DNA of 64,000 nt from positions 1 through 64,000 of the forward strand of contig NZ_JABBEA010000005.1 in the NCBI RefSeq assembly GCF_012912005.1. The letters run 5' to 3'. The position numbers and the translations under genes were made by a program. Positions 18,190 to 28,569 of the stretch are shown piece after piece. The notes below the pieces were generated by a model. That model was not told where the DNA came from, made no database searches, and worked only from the letters and a program-made list of their open reading frames with translations. Origin of the DNA: Paenibacillus sp. SZ31 (lineage in GTDB: Bacteria; Bacillota; Bacilli; Paenibacillales; Paenibacillaceae). Numbering within the stretch: position 1 is the stretch's first letter; each line of letters starts with the position of its first letter.

Positions 18190-19224
18190 TTAACGTTTGG
18201 AACGAACTGCCGAACTGCTTCTGCTTTTGAACAAATGAATATTCTCTAGCGCTTTACCTGTTCCGATCGCTACACAATCCAGCGGGTTCTCAGCCACAAT
18301 GACAGGCATTCCTGTCTCACCAGCCAGAAGCTTGTCCAGGTTGCGTAGAAGCGCCCCACCACCTGTAAGAACGATACCGCGGTCCATGATATCAGCCGCA
18401 AGTTCAGGCGGGCATTTTTCCAGTGTTACTTTTACCGCTTCAACAATCGCATTCACCGTATCAGCCAACGCTTCGCTGATCTCGTCCGAAGTAATCGTAA
18501 TCGTCTTCGGCAGACCTGTAACGAGGTCACGTCCACGAATTTCCATCGTTTCTACTTGCTCTAGTGGCATTGCTGATCCGATATCCATCTTCAATTGCTC
18601 TGATGTACGCTCACCGATCATCAGATTGTATTGGCGTTTGATGTACTGGATAACGGATTCATCCATCTCGTCACCCGCTACACGAACCGAACGGCTCGTA
18701 ACAATACCGCCAAGTGAGATGACAGCCACTTCTGTTGTACCACCACCAATATCAACAACCATACTACCCGTTGGTTCCCATACAGGCAGATCTGCACCAA
18801 TGGCAGCTGCAAAAGGCTCTTCAATCGTGTAGGCTTCACGTGCTCCAGCCTGTTTGGTTGCATCTTCAACCGCGCGTTGTTCTACTGCCGTGATCCCGGA
18901 TGGTACACATACCATCACGTTCGGATGACGCTGGAACATGGAGCGTTGTTTCTGAGCCTCACGAATGAAATATTTGATCATCGTTGCCGTTGTATCAAAA
19001 TCGGCAATAACGCCATCTTTCATTGGACGAATGGCACGGATGTTACCTGGTGTACGTCCAATCATTTTTTTGGCGGCTTCACCCACTGCCTCGATAGTTT
19101 TTGTATCTGTCCGTATAGCGACAACCGAAGGTTCGCGCACCACAATTCCTTTTCCTCGTACATAAACCAACGTATTTGCTGTCCCCAAGTCAATACCCAA
19201 ATCTTTCGTAAAACCACCAAACAT
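18190..19224 (-). CDS. mreB: rod shape-determining protein MreB
   Basis: Actin-like filament protein that organises lateral wall synthesis. The phosphate-1 loop [15 protein letters not shown] near the N-terminus, phosphate-2 [13 protein letters not shown] and the adenosine motif [11 protein letters not shown] are intact in 344 aa. AAAAGGAG precedes the ATG. First gene of mreBCD-minCD. Confidence 0.97.
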   Translation of the reverse strand: MFGGFTKDLGIDLGTANTLVYVRGKGIVVREPSVVAIRTDTKTIEAVGEAAKKMIGRTPGNIRAIRPMKDGVIADFDTTATMIKYFIREAQKQRSMFQRHPNVMVCVPSGITAVEQRAVEDATKQAGAREAYTIEEPFAAAIGADLPVWEPTGSMVVDIGGGTTEVAVISLGGIVTSRSVRVAGDEMDESVIQYIKRQYNLMIGERTSEQLKMDIGSAMPLEQVETMEIRGRDLVTGLPKTITITSDEISEALADTVNAIVEAVKVTLEKCPPELAADIMDRGIVLTGGGALLRNLDKLLAGETGMPVIVAENPLDCVAIGTGKALENIHLFKSRSSSAVRSKR

Positions 19225-19407
19225 AACATAATCTCCTTTTCTGCCTCATATAGCCGCCCTATTCTGATCCAGAGCGTAACAATTTCATTCCCACGCAACC
19301 CGTGGAGCTAATATTCGCATTTGTTTTTTTGCATTTGTAAAGTGAACCTATCTTTTACGGACAACGCCGTTAACATTCATAGGAAAACATCAACGCCAAC
19401 CATTATA

Positions 19408-20097
19408 TTATACTAAGCCCTTCTCCTTCAAACTTACGTACGTTCCATCTCCGATAATAATATGATCAAGCACGTCAATGCCAACAATAGCACCTGCTTC
19501 AATCAATCGCTTGGTTATTTGGATATCCTCCGGACTCGGCGTAGGATCACCACTGGGATGGTTGTGTGCGCACACAATTGATGCGCTGCTGCATTTGATG
19601 GCAGCCCTGAACACTTCACGCGGATGTACAATCGAAGCGTTAAGGCTACCCATGGAGAGTGTTTCCTGGGCAATAATATGATTTTTGCTATTTAGAAAGA
19701 GACACACAAAATGCTCTTTCTGCAAGTAACGCATTTGTTCCATTAGGATATCGGCTGCATCACGCGGTGTACGAATTGAAGTCGACTGTATGAGTCTGCT
19801 CTTGGCAATTCGATGCCCCAGCTCAATGCCGGCTTTCAATTGCACAGCCTTGGCATTACCGATCCCCTTCATTGCAGTCAATTCTTCCAGACTCAGATCC
19901 ACCAACGAGCGAATGCCACCCGCTTCGGCCAGAATCCGCTGTGCCATATGCACCGCGGATTCCTGTCTTGTGCCTGTTCGAAGTAAAATCGCCAGCAATT
20001 CAGCATGGCTTAAGGCGCCCGCCCCGTATTCCATCATGCGTTCTCTCGGGCGTTCTTCCTGGGGGATGTCGCGCATCATATATTGAGGCGACTCCAT
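19408..20097 (-). CDS. radC: RadC family protein (JAB1/MPN domain)
   Basis: A helix-hairpin-helix region (KGIGNAKAVQLKAGIEL) is followed by a JAMM metalloprotease-like domain with the zinc motif HNHPSGDPTPSPED, in 229 aa. The DNA-repair role once proposed is not well supported and the true function is open. The maf-radC-mreB order is the same as in B. subtilis. Confidence 0.93.
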   Translation of the reverse strand: MESPQYMMRDIPQEERPRERMMEYGAGALSHAELLAILLRTGTRQESAVHMAQRILAEAGGIRSLVDLSLEELTAMKGIGNAKAVQLKAGIELGHRIAKSRLIQSTSIRTPRDAADILMEQMRYLQKEHFVCLFLNSKNHIIAQETLSMGSLNASIVHPREVFRAAIKCSSASIVCAHNHPSGDPTPSPEDIQITKRLIEAGAIVGIDVLDHIIIGDGTYVSLKEKGLV

Positions 20098-20137
20098 ATG
20101 TTCCCTCTTTTCAGTTCAAAACGTCAATTGGCTTCAT

Positions 20138-20752
20138 TCATGTTCGCGGCAACACATGGACGCCAAACCCATCCAACATATCACTCAGCAAGGATAAGGG
20201 CAGGCCAACCACATTAAAATAACATCCTTCAATACGGTCGATCAGTGAAGCGCCAATGCCCTGAATCGCATAAGATCCTGCCTTATCCGAAGGCTCTCCT
20301 GTCTGCACATAGGCACGGATGGTCGCATCCGACAGTTCTTTCATCGTTACATCGGTCTGGCGATAATGAACTACAGACTGTCCATTGCCTGCATCAATAC
20401 AAGCGACGCCGGTAAACACCCGATGTTCACGTCCCTGTAACCGGGATAACATACGTTCAGCATCCGCTTCGTCTACGGGTTTGCCTAGAATCTCACCATC
20501 CAGAACAACAACGGTGTCACTACCCACAATGATGGCTTCCTGCTCACGGCCTTCAAGCCCGCGATACACGGCAAGCGCCTTGCGCAAAGCAAGCTCCTGT
20601 ACCGTCTGTTCAGGTGTCCACTCTGGTGGTGTATCTTCATCGGCATGACTTGGTATTACATCAAACGCTAAGTGGAGTGATGCGATCAGTTCTTTGCGCC
20701 GAGGCGATGTGGAAGCCAGAATAATAGGGCGCTGCTGAGTGTTATTCATCAT
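20138..20752 (-). CDS. maf: Maf family nucleoside triphosphate pyrophosphatase
   Basis: Hydrolyses non-canonical or modified dTTP/UTP-type nucleotides; Maf overexpression blocks septation in B. subtilis. The start ILASTSPRRKEL is the family signature, and the catalytic SDTVV motif is near residue 78. Length is 204 aa. It lies 40 bp before radC. Confidence 0.93.
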   Translation of the reverse strand: MMNNTQQRPIILASTSPRRKELIASLHLAFDVIPSHADEDTPPEWTPEQTVQELALRKALAVYRGLEGREQEAIIVGSDTVVVLDGEILGKPVDEADAERMLSRLQGREHRVFTGVACIDAGNGQSVVHYRQTDVTMKELSDATIRAYVQTGEPSDKAGSYAIQGIGASLIDRIEGCYFNVVGLPLSLLSDMLDGFGVHVLPRT

Positions 20753-20842
20753 GAACGGCTCCTTATGCTACGGCAACATCCTGTCCTTATCACGATAATA
20801 GATGTCACTGGTTTATTTTTTTCGTCATAACTCGTCATTCTC

Positions 20843-21085
20843 CTACAGTCTGCGATACAGCCACACAGCGGCAATAATACCGATCAGACTCAGGAGGCTC
20901 ATTTGAAATTGAAGTGAAATATCATAACTGATAATATCCAGATCAGCCTGTGGCGACCAACGTATGGTCGTGGCTTTCGTAAGAAAGGCTACTGCCTTTA
21001 CAGGCTGCAGTGCCTTGGCGATCCACGCTCCGGCTATCCAGCCGAGCAGTAGAAACAGCAATAACATGCCGAAGTTTTTTTTCAT
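20843..21085 (-). CDS. DUF4321 small membrane protein
   Basis: An 80-aa protein with two membrane helices (about 5-25 and 58-76) joined by an extracytoplasmic-looking loop. It matches the DUF4321 pattern known in Clostridia and Paenibacillus, commonly found near maf/radC/mreB. No function is known. The start is the ATG at 21085 with GAGGG upstream; a longer in-frame version lacks a ribosome site. Confidence 0.75.
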   Translation of the reverse strand: MKKNFGMLLLFLLLGWIAGAWIAKALQPVKAVAFLTKATTIRWSPQADLDIISYDISLQFQMSLLSLIGIIAAVWLYRRL

Positions 21086-21154
21086 CGGTAATCTTCCCTC
21101 GCCATTTTTTGACACCCACATTATTATACGGGGTTTTGTACGTCAATACAAACA

Positions 21155-21193
21155 CAAATCCGGCAAGGGGAACTATTTCCAGTTCCTTGCCGG
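21155..21193 (-). terminator. terminator after the SPOR-domain gene
   Basis: The stem CCGGCAAGG-AACT/AGTT-CCTTGCCGG contains an asymmetric bulge and is followed on the minus strand by ATTTGTGTTTG. The hairpin is strong but the T run is broken. Confidence 0.7.
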
Positions 21194-21230
21194 ATAGGTA
21201 TTTCCAAGCGTTGTTATGGGAAAGAGCATG

Positions 21231-22454
21231 TTACTGCTTAATCGCTTCTAGCCATTTTTTCTGCTGCAGTACATATTCCATCAGATCAGATTGTACGGAC
21301 CACATATGCACATCATCCGGGTTTTTGTTATACTCCGCAATAGCCGTAATTGCACTGTTCATCGATTTCTCCATTCCGCCAATAATAGGTTGTACCTCTG
21401 CGGTCAGGCCGGGTGAAAGACTATTCAAACCGGTCAACCATGACTGGTGCTTATTCTGGATCGCGGTCATCGCTTCTGCGGAGACTGCTGCCGGAGCAGA
21501 CTGTCCCAGCTGCTGTATGGACAAGGTAGACAATTGTTCGACCAATGCAGAACTGTTCGTGAAGAAAAGCTGCACATCCTCTTGTTTGCCTCCGAATATA
21601 GCTGGATTGATCTCAGGGTTCACGATCTCTTTGACGTACAGTTCGACTCCCTGAGCTTTAAGCCTGGAGCTTAGCAGCTTGGCCTCTTCACGATCAGCCG
21701 AAATGCCTGCATATACCCGATTGCCATCTTCAGGATCAGAACCTGCGGCTATACCTGCCTGTGCCAGCTCAAGCTTGGCCTGCTCCGCTCGTTCGGGGGA
21801 ACTGAACACACCGTATTGAAGTGCATAATACGTGCTGCCAGTTGCAGCTGTCTGGAGCTGCTGCTCTGTGCCTGCAACCCCCTCCTGACCTGTCACGGTG
21901 GAAACAGCCTGATTGACGGGAAGAAGCTCGCCTGGCTTCGCAGCTCCTTCTTTATTGAAAAATGAGAGAATAACCATGCCAAAGAGTGCTCCTGTAACGA
22001 GTGCCCCAGTAACTGAACCAATCATTTTCCAGCCCCTTGGGGGGCGATTGCGCTTATAGGAATAGTTCTCCGAATCTGCAAGCCAGTCATGGCCTTGATC
22101 ATCATGCGTATTGGACAGATCGCGACGTTCTTCCTCCGGATCATCTGTGTGATGCTGATAACCATGACCAGATCGGTTCCCAAGATAGTGGACTTCATCG
22201 AAGCTCGAATCATGGCTCACCCGCTCGTCAGGTTCAGGTACAGTAGAGCTTGTCAGCACCGTCTCTCCCCAGTCTCCAGGGATATCCTCTGGCGTCCAAG
22301 ACGGGGTTGTATCCATCCGCTTAGGCGTTAGCGGTTGATTGTACGGCAAATCTTCACTCAACGTCACCAATGGACTGGACGCGGATATCCCCTTGTTTTC
22401 AGGCTTGTCCGACTCATGATCCCCGAAGCGAAACGTCATTCTAGCATTGCTCAC
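21231..22454 (-). CDS. SpoIIB-like SPOR-domain membrane protein
   Basis: A 407-aa bitopic protein: a long acidic, charged cytoplasmic N-terminus (1-144), one membrane helix (about 145-166), a linker, and an extracytoplasmic SPOR domain (about 208-277, YYALQYGVFSSPERAEQAK) with a helical tail. SPOR domains bind denuded septal peptidoglycan. B. subtilis SpoIIB, needed for efficient engulfment, has the same layout and also lies between folC and maf; I infer the same role. The start is GTG at 22454 with AAGGAG nine bases upstream; a more upstream ATG has no ribosome site. Confidence 0.75.
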   Translation of the reverse strand: MSNARMTFRFGDHESDKPENKGISASSPLVTLSEDLPYNQPLTPKRMDTTPSWTPEDIPGDWGETVLTSSTVPEPDERVSHDSSFDEVHYLGNRSGHGYQHHTDDPEEERRDLSNTHDDQGHDWLADSENYSYKRNRPPRGWKMIGSVTGALVTGALFGMVILSFFNKEGAAKPGELLPVNQAVSTVTGQEGVAGTEQQLQTAATGSTYYALQYGVFSSPERAEQAKLELAQAGIAAGSDPEDGNRVYAGISADREEAKLLSSRLKAQGVELYVKEIVNPEINPAIFGGKQEDVQLFFTNSSALVEQLSTLSIQQLGQSAPAAVSAEAMTAIQNKHQSWLTGLNSLSPGLTAEVQPIIGGMEKSMNSAITAIAEYNKNPDDVHMWSVQSDLMEYVLQQKKWLEAIKQ

Positions 22455-22524
22455 CCGTACCCTCTCCTTTGTCCCATTTATATCAGCTATATGCAGAGAG
22501 GGGAGAATACATTCCATGTAACGC

Positions 22525-22560
22525 AAAAAAAACGCCTGCTTCTTATATCGAAGACAGGCG
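22525..22560 (-). terminator. terminator after murC
   Basis: The stem CGCCTGTCTTC/GAAGCAGGCG (one bulge) is followed by eight Ts on the minus strand, 15 bases beyond the murC stop. Confidence 0.85.
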
Positions 22561-22574
22561 GTTTCTCAATTGAT

Positions 22575-23957
22575 TTATTTCAAACCTTTGGCAAGTGTAT
22601 CGCCGACTTTCCAGATATCACCTGCGCCCATAGTAATCACAAGGTCTCCTGGCTGCAGACGATGCTGCAAATCAGCCACAACTTCCTCTTTCGTTGGGAG
22701 GTAACGTGCAGAAGCATTACTGTTTTGAACGATCAGTTCAACCAGTCTGGCTGAGGTTACCCCTTCGATCTGTTTTTCGCCCGCAGGAGAATAGATATCG
22801 GTAATAAGCACTTCATCCGCTTCCGCAAAAGCACGACTGAACGCATCCAACAGGAAGAACGTCCGCGTATAACGCTGTGGCTGGAATACAGCAATAATGC
22901 GTTTGCCCGTTGCTTTGGCCGCACTAATGGTAGCTTCAATCTCAGTCGGGTGATGAGCATAATCATCGATGATCAGCATATCACGCGCCTCGCCCAATAC
23001 CTGGAATCTGCGTTTGGCTCCGTGGAACTGGATGATCGCTGCCACGATCTTCTCAAATGGAATGCCTGCTTCCAAACAGGTAATTACAGTAGCCATCGCA
23101 TTATATACGTTATGCTTACCTGGCACCGATAACTCCACCGTGCCCATAGCAGCACCCTGATGATTCATCGTAAAGGAGATCCGGCGATCGCCCAGTACGA
23201 TATCTGTTGCCGTATAATCCGCTGCACGATCAATACCATACGTTGTAATCCGTGACTTGAGTTCTGGCAAAATCGCTTGAACATTCTCATCGTCAGAACA
23301 TACAATCGCTGTTCCTTCTGGACGAATCTGACTCAGGAACTGCACATAAGCCCTTTTGAGCTCCTCAAAATCACTATTGTAATTCTCCAGATGATCTGCC
23401 TCAATATTGGTTACAATACCGAGCCATGGATGGTACTGCAAAAACGAACCATCGCTCTCGTCCGCTTCAGCGACTACCCAGTCGCCTTGACCGGCTTTCG
23501 CGTTGGTACCCACATTCATGATTTCTCCGCCAATAATGTATGTCGGGTCTGTATCACATTTATCCATAACAAGTGCAATCATGGATGAAGTGGTTGTTTT
23601 ACCATGAGCCCCAGCTACAGCCACACCTTTACGTTCGTTCAACAAACGTGCAAGCATCTGCGAACGATGCAGAATCGGAATGTTCAGCTCTGCAGCTGCT
23701 ACCCGTTCCACATTATCCGCAGGCGCTGCCGTAGAGTAAACAACCAGGTCTGCTCCAGTGACGTGCTCTGCCGTATGTCCGATATATATTTTCGCTCCCT
23801 TGGCTGCCAACTTCTCGGTCAACTCTTGTGAAGCGACATCCGATCCGGTAACGGTGTATCCCATTTCCAGCATAACTCTTGCGATGGCACTCATGCCATA
23901 TCCGCCAATACCTATAAAATGAACGTGTTCCGATGTATTTAACAAAACTTTCACCAA
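22575..23957 (-). CDS. murC: UDP-N-acetylmuramate--L-alanine ligase
   Basis: Adds L-Ala to UDP-MurNAc, the first step of the peptidoglycan stem peptide. It has an N-terminal Rossmann-like domain (FIGIGGYGMSAIARV), the ATP loop GAHGKTTTSSM, and the Mur-ligase C-terminal domain (DDYAHHPTEI). Length is 460 aa. It overlaps folC by seven bases. B. subtilis murC is elsewhere on the chromosome, so the folC-murC pairing is a local rearrangement. Confidence 0.96.
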   Translation of the reverse strand: MVKVLLNTSEHVHFIGIGGYGMSAIARVMLEMGYTVTGSDVASQELTEKLAAKGAKIYIGHTAEHVTGADLVVYSTAAPADNVERVAAAELNIPILHRSQMLARLLNERKGVAVAGAHGKTTTSSMIALVMDKCDTDPTYIIGGEIMNVGTNAKAGQGDWVVAEADESDGSFLQYHPWLGIVTNIEADHLENYNSDFEELKRAYVQFLSQIRPEGTAIVCSDDENVQAILPELKSRITTYGIDRAADYTATDIVLGDRRISFTMNHQGAAMGTVELSVPGKHNVYNAMATVITCLEAGIPFEKIVAAIIQFHGAKRRFQVLGEARDMLIIDDYAHHPTEIEATISAAKATGKRIIAVFQPQRYTRTFFLLDAFSRAFAEADEVLITDIYSPAGEKQIEGVTSARLVELIVQNSNASARYLPTKEEVVADLQHRLQPGDLVITMGAGDIWKVGDTLAKGLK

Positions 23958-25336
23958 CCTTTTTCAGAATCGGTTTGATGCAAAAGGGCTGCCCGCACAT
24001 CCGCAATCAGGTACAGTGTGCCGGAGACCACCCCCAGATCTTCCGCTTCCGTCCGTGACTTCAATAGATCAAGTGCCTTTGCCCATTCGGGCTCGACGAT
24101 GATTTCCAGCTCCTGCTTCGCAATGGCGGGACGTACCCGTTCGACAATTTGCAGCAATTCGGCTGCATCCATTTTGCGTCGGAAATCTGGCTCGGTCAGG
24201 ATCAGCGTATCCACTAGTGGCAGTATATGCTGCAAATACGCTTCGTGATGCTTATTCGCCAACATACCCATCATCAAAATTAACTTGTTGTAAGGATATA
24301 CTTCTCTAATGCTCTTGGCCAGCGACTCAGCACCCTCCGGATTATGTGCTCCATCGAGCACAATTCGGGGTTCATCGACGACTTTTTCGAATCTCCCTGC
24401 CCAGAAGGCATTCTCCAGTCCAAGTGCAATATCGTTGTCATCCAGCATAAACGCCATGTATTGTCTGAGCAATTCAAGCACCATCAGTGCGGCCGCTGCA
24501 TTGTCACATTGGTGTGAGCCCTGCATGCGGATGCGAACGTCCAGGTCACGAAACGGTCCTGAAAAATGAAAAGATTGTCCGCTCTCATTGCTCTCCAGTC
24601 TATGATAAGAGAAACGATCTCCTGCCAAATACACGGTTGATTGAAGCTGCTGTGCTTTCTCCTGAATCACCTTCACAGCTTCGGGTTGAGTCGCGCAGGT
24701 CACCACGGGTACTCCCGGCTTGATAATCCCTGCCTTTTCGCCAGCAATCAGCTCAATCGTATCTCCAAGCACATCCGTGTGATCCATACCAATGTTGGTG
24801 ATGACGGACACAACAGGTGCAACAATATTCGTTACGTCCATCCTTCCCCCTAGCCCCGTCTCCCATACCACAACGTCAGGGTAGCACTCTTCTGCATAAT
24901 ACAGAAGCGCGAGAGCCGTAGACACCTCAAACATGGTTGGTGATCCAAGCGGAGTGGAGGCCATTTCGATGACCAGTGGACGTAACCGATTCGAGAGCTT
25001 AAGCAGAATCTCTTCGGGAATATCCTCACCATTGTATTGAAAACGGTTCGTAAACTTGGTGATATAAGGCGACGTAAAGGTGCCCACATCATATCCAGCT
25101 TGAAGAAGCACTGACGTCAAAAAAGCGCAAGTCGAACCTTTGCCGTTCGTTCCCGCGACGTGAATAAATTTGAGACGTTGGTGTGGATTGCCTAACATGG
25201 ACATCAGACCCTCGATTCGTTCCAGTCCAGGTCGGATGCCAAAAGGAATAAGGCCATTGATCCAGTCCACGGCCTCGTCATACGTAAGTAAAGGAGCTGC
25301 TGCATCTGTCCCGTCTAATTCCGTCATCTGATTCAC
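23951..25336 (-). CDS. folC: folylpolyglutamate synthase/dihydrofolate synthase
   Basis: Mur-ligase-family enzyme that adds glutamates to folates and, in bacteria, usually also makes dihydrofolate from dihydropteroate. The ATP loop GTNGKGST, FTSPY folate-site motif, GLGGRMDVTN and DGAHNPEGA motifs are intact. Length is 461 aa. It overlaps murC by seven bases. A hairpin terminator lies immediately upstream, between valS and folC, so folC may need its own promoter or read-through. Confidence 0.94.
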   Translation of the reverse strand: MNQMTELDGTDAAAPLLTYDEAVDWINGLIPFGIRPGLERIEGLMSMLGNPHQRLKFIHVAGTNGKGSTCAFLTSVLLQAGYDVGTFTSPYITKFTNRFQYNGEDIPEEILLKLSNRLRPLVIEMASTPLGSPTMFEVSTALALLYYAEECYPDVVVWETGLGGRMDVTNIVAPVVSVITNIGMDHTDVLGDTIELIAGEKAGIIKPGVPVVTCATQPEAVKVIQEKAQQLQSTVYLAGDRFSYHRLESNESGQSFHFSGPFRDLDVRIRMQGSHQCDNAAAALMVLELLRQYMAFMLDDNDIALGLENAFWAGRFEKVVDEPRIVLDGAHNPEGAESLAKSIREVYPYNKLILMMGMLANKHHEAYLQHILPLVDTLILTEPDFRRKMDAAELLQIVERVRPAIAKQELEIIVEPEWAKALDLLKSRTEAEDLGVVSGTLYLIADVRAALLHQTDSEKGW

Positions 25337-25356
25337 CTTCGGTCCCGAGTTTGATT

Positions 25357-25397
25357 GAAAAAAGCGGCCGGATGGGATACTAGCTCTCCATCCGACC
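25357..25397 (-). terminator. terminator after valS
   Basis: The stem GGTCGGATGG/CCATCCGGCC is followed by CGC and six Ts on the minus strand, very close to the folC start. Confidence 0.8.
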
Positions 25398-25405
25398 CAG
25401 ATATA

Positions 25406-28072
25406 TTAACCTTTCAGTTCCTTGATTCGTGCAATCACTTTATCCCGTTTGTCGGAATAATCGGCTTGCTTGGCGCGCTCTTCCTCAATAACCTTGGCAG
25501 GAGCTTTGGCAACAAAGCCTTCATTCGCCAGCTTTTTCTCCACACGGAGTACTTCGCCCTCAAGGTTCTGCAACTCTTTCTCCAGGCGAGCCACTTCCTG
25601 TTCGATATCAATAAGACCTGCGAGCGGCAAGTATAGTTCTGCCCCCGTAATGATCGCAGTCATTGCCTTATCCGGTGAGCTTAGATCCAGCCCACTATCG
25701 AACTCGGACGTATTACAGAAACGTTTGATGTAATGGCTGTTACGCTGAATGATGCTGGACGTCTCAGCACTGTTAGCTTTGACCATCAACTCGATCTTTT
25801 TACTCATCGGCACGTTCACTTCTGCACGAATGTTCCGAACTGCACGGATGGTATCCATGAGCAGGTTCATCTCGGCAACAGCCTCTGGGTTCTCAAGAGC
25901 AGGATCGTATACCGGCCAAGATGCCAGCGTAATCGTCTCACCTTCATGCGGCAGATGCTGCCAGATCTCTTCGGAGATGTATGGCATGAACGGATGAATC
26001 AGGCGCATGGTCTGATCGAGCACATAAGCCAGCACGGATTGCGTTTTCTTCTTGGCAACCGGATCTTCTCCATAGAAGGACAGTTTCGCAAACTCAATGT
26101 ACCAGTCACACAGGTCATCCCAGATAAAGTTATACAGTACACGGCCCGTTTCCCCAAATTCATACGCTTCGATTAGACGCGTAATATCGCGGGAAGTTTC
26201 GTTCAGACGGTGCAAAATCCAATAATCGGCTGTACCAAGCTCTCCGCTAATGTCACGTTCCTCATAGGTGAATCCTTCCAGATTCATCAATGCAAAGCGC
26301 GAAGCATTCCAGATCTTGTTGGCAAAGTTACGAGCCTGCTCCACCCGTTCCCAACGGAAACGCAGATCCTGACCTGGCGTGCTGCTGGTTGAGATCATGT
26401 AACGCATTGCATCTGCACCGTATTTCTCAATTACATCCAGCGGGTCTACACCGTTACCCAGTGATTTGGACATTTTGCGTCCATCTGCGTCACGAACAAG
26501 ACCATGCATCAGCACATCCTTGAACGGAATCTCATCGGTGAATTCCAATGCAGTGAAAATCATACGTGCAACCCAGAAATATATGATGTCATACCCTGTC
26601 ACAAGTACACTTGTCGGATAATAACGTTGCAGATCTTCCGTATTTTCCGGCCAGCCCAATGTGGAGAACGGCCATAATCCGGAGCTGAACCAAGTATCGA
26701 GTACGTCTTCGTCCTGTCTCAGCTTGCGACCAGCATTCTCTGGCAGCGTCGTCGGATCTTCAGCAGATACGATGATTTCACCCGTTTCCTCATCATACCA
26801 GGCAGGAATACGATGTCCCCACCACAGTTGACGGGAAATACACCAGTCACGAACGTTCTCAATCCAGTTCAGATACGTTTTCTCAAAACGGTCTGGAACA
26901 AAATTAACCCCTTCGCCGCTCTGTTGCTTCTGAATCGCTCTCTCTGCAAGTGGTTTCATCTCAACAAACCACTGTGTAGACAGATACGGCTCAACAACTG
27001 CTCCGGTTCGTTCACTGTGTCCAACCTGATGCGTGTGATCCTCAATGTTGATCAATACGCCCTGTTCTTTCATGTCAGCAACAATCTGCTTGCGACAGTC
27101 ACTGCGATCCAGTCCCTGATACTTGCCGGCCTCTGCATTCATTGTGCCGCTCTCATCCATTACCGTAATTTGAGGCAGATCATGACGAAGACCTACTTCA
27201 AAGTCATTTGGATCATGAGCAGGCGTGATTTTAACCGCACCACTTCCGAACTCTTTATCCACATAATCATCAGCGATAATTGGAATTTCACGTCCGATGA
27301 TAGGCAGTACTAGTACTTTACCAATCATATCTGCATAGCGCTCATCCTTCGGATGAACAGCAACCGCGGTATCACCCAGCATCGTTTCAGGACGCGTCGT
27401 TGCCACGGTAACGTAGCCACTTCCATCTTTGAGCGGGTAACGCAGATGGTACAAGTGACCCTGAACCTCTTTATATTCAACCTCAATGTCGGACAGTGCT
27501 GTCCGGTTCACCGGGTCCCAGTTAATGATCCGTTTGCCTCGGTAAATAAGGCCTTTTTCATACAATTGAACAAATACTTTGCGAACCGCTTGGGAAAGAC
27601 CTTCATCCAGCGTAAAACGTTCACGCGAGTAATCAAGCGACAGTCCCATTTTGCCCCATTGTTGACGAATGGTAGTGGCATACTGATCTTTCCAGTCCCA
27701 TACCTTCTCCAGAAACTTCTCGCGTCCCAGATCATAACGAGTCAGACCTTCTTCACGCAATTTCTGCTCTACCTTGGTTTGGGTAGCAATACCTGCATGG
27801 TCGGAACCCGGAAGCCATAGCGCATCATAGCCCTGCATCCGTTTCGTACGGATTAGAATATCCTGTAATGTAAAATCGAGCGCATGCCCGATGTGCAGCA
27901 TCCCGGTCACATTCGGGGGTGGGATAACAATCGTATACGGCTCGGCATCTTTGCGTTGACCGGCTTTGAAATATCCACGCTCCATCCAGGTGGAGTACCA
28001 TTTATCTTCTGCCGCCTTTGGATCGTAAGTGGTCGGCATTTCTGTTGCAGCTGATTTTTTTTCCTCAGACAT
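25406..28072 (-). CDS. valS: valyl-tRNA synthetase
   Basis: Class I aminoacyl-tRNA synthetase charging tRNA-Val. The HIGH motif (MLHIGHALD near residue 60), an editing insert, KMSKS (KMSKSLGNG near 525), the anticodon-binding domain and a C-terminal coiled-coil arm (about 815-888) are in order. Length is 888 aa. It is preceded by a T-box leader, so uncharged tRNA-Val should switch it on. Confidence 0.98.
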   Translation of the reverse strand: MSEEKKSAATEMPTTYDPKAAEDKWYSTWMERGYFKAGQRKDAEPYTIVIPPPNVTGMLHIGHALDFTLQDILIRTKRMQGYDALWLPGSDHAGIATQTKVEQKLREEGLTRYDLGREKFLEKVWDWKDQYATTIRQQWGKMGLSLDYSRERFTLDEGLSQAVRKVFVQLYEKGLIYRGKRIINWDPVNRTALSDIEVEYKEVQGHLYHLRYPLKDGSGYVTVATTRPETMLGDTAVAVHPKDERYADMIGKVLVLPIIGREIPIIADDYVDKEFGSGAVKITPAHDPNDFEVGLRHDLPQITVMDESGTMNAEAGKYQGLDRSDCRKQIVADMKEQGVLINIEDHTHQVGHSERTGAVVEPYLSTQWFVEMKPLAERAIQKQQSGEGVNFVPDRFEKTYLNWIENVRDWCISRQLWWGHRIPAWYDEETGEIIVSAEDPTTLPENAGRKLRQDEDVLDTWFSSGLWPFSTLGWPENTEDLQRYYPTSVLVTGYDIIYFWVARMIFTALEFTDEIPFKDVLMHGLVRDADGRKMSKSLGNGVDPLDVIEKYGADAMRYMISTSSTPGQDLRFRWERVEQARNFANKIWNASRFALMNLEGFTYEERDISGELGTADYWILHRLNETSRDITRLIEAYEFGETGRVLYNFIWDDLCDWYIEFAKLSFYGEDPVAKKKTQSVLAYVLDQTMRLIHPFMPYISEEIWQHLPHEGETITLASWPVYDPALENPEAVAEMNLLMDTIRAVRNIRAEVNVPMSKKIELMVKANSAETSSIIQRNSHYIKRFCNTSEFDSGLDLSSPDKAMTAIITGAELYLPLAGLIDIEQEVARLEKELQNLEGEVLRVEKKLANEGFVAKAPAKVIEEERAKQADYSDKRDKVIARIKELKG

Positions 28073-28112
28073 GTGTCATTCCTCCGTTACTTCATCATCT
28101 TCGCCAAAAAAA

Positions 28113-28425
28113 CAAAAAAAACCTTTCATCCATCAAAGGACGAAAGGTTAGCTTTCGCGGTACCACCTTTGTTTCACGCCGACAGCAAGATAGACTTCAC
28201 CCTCTGTACATGACGTGACACTTCAAGCAGATAACGGCTGCTACCGGCCCATCCTACCTCAGCAATAAATGACGATACATCTCATTCATCCCTTGTATTC
28301 AAACAGGCAACTCCCGGGCGACTTCGATCAGTTGGTTCCTGCGGAATCTCACAGCGTTGCAATTCCACTCTCTGAAAGGTCATACTGTCTACTACTCCCG
28401 TTCCACGTTGTTCATCAAAAAACCT
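28113..28425 (-). promoter_or_regulatory. T-box riboswitch upstream of valS
   Basis: On the minus strand the leader has a stem I start GGGAGTAGTAGACAG with a downstream AGAGAG element, the T-box AAAGGTGGTACCGCG (28156-28170), and a terminator AACCTTTCGTCC/GGATGAAAGGTT (28120-28149) with an eight-T run. Uncharged tRNA pairing with the UGGU-type bulge would favour the antiterminator. A GTC valine codon at 28320-28322 is a candidate specifier, but I could not fold stem I reliably; the valine assignment rests mainly on the downstream gene. Confidence 0.93.
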
Positions 28426-28431
28426 ACACAC

Positions 28432-28460
28432 ATCATACCTTGCTCGTGCGCGATAGTCAA
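28432..28460 (-). promoter_or_regulatory. sigma-A promoter for the T-box-valS transcript
   Basis: The minus strand shows TTGACT (28455-28460), a 17-base spacer and TATGAT (28432-28437), starting transcription just upstream of T-box stem I. Confidence 0.75.
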
Positions 28461-28512
28461 CCTGACAACAGCGGAAAAAGAGCGCTGGAATGCAGGTTTA
28501 GGACGAATCATG

Positions 28513-28545
28513 CAAAAACCCGCAATCCTCAAGGGGATCACGGGT
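28513..28545 (-). terminator. terminator after spoVID
   Basis: The stem ACCCGTGATCC/GGATTGCGGGT pairs fully with two G-T pairs and is followed by TTTTTG on the minus strand. It separates spoVID from the valS T-box. Confidence 0.8.
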
Positions 28546-28569
28546 CGTAACGAAGGCTTTAACTACGAA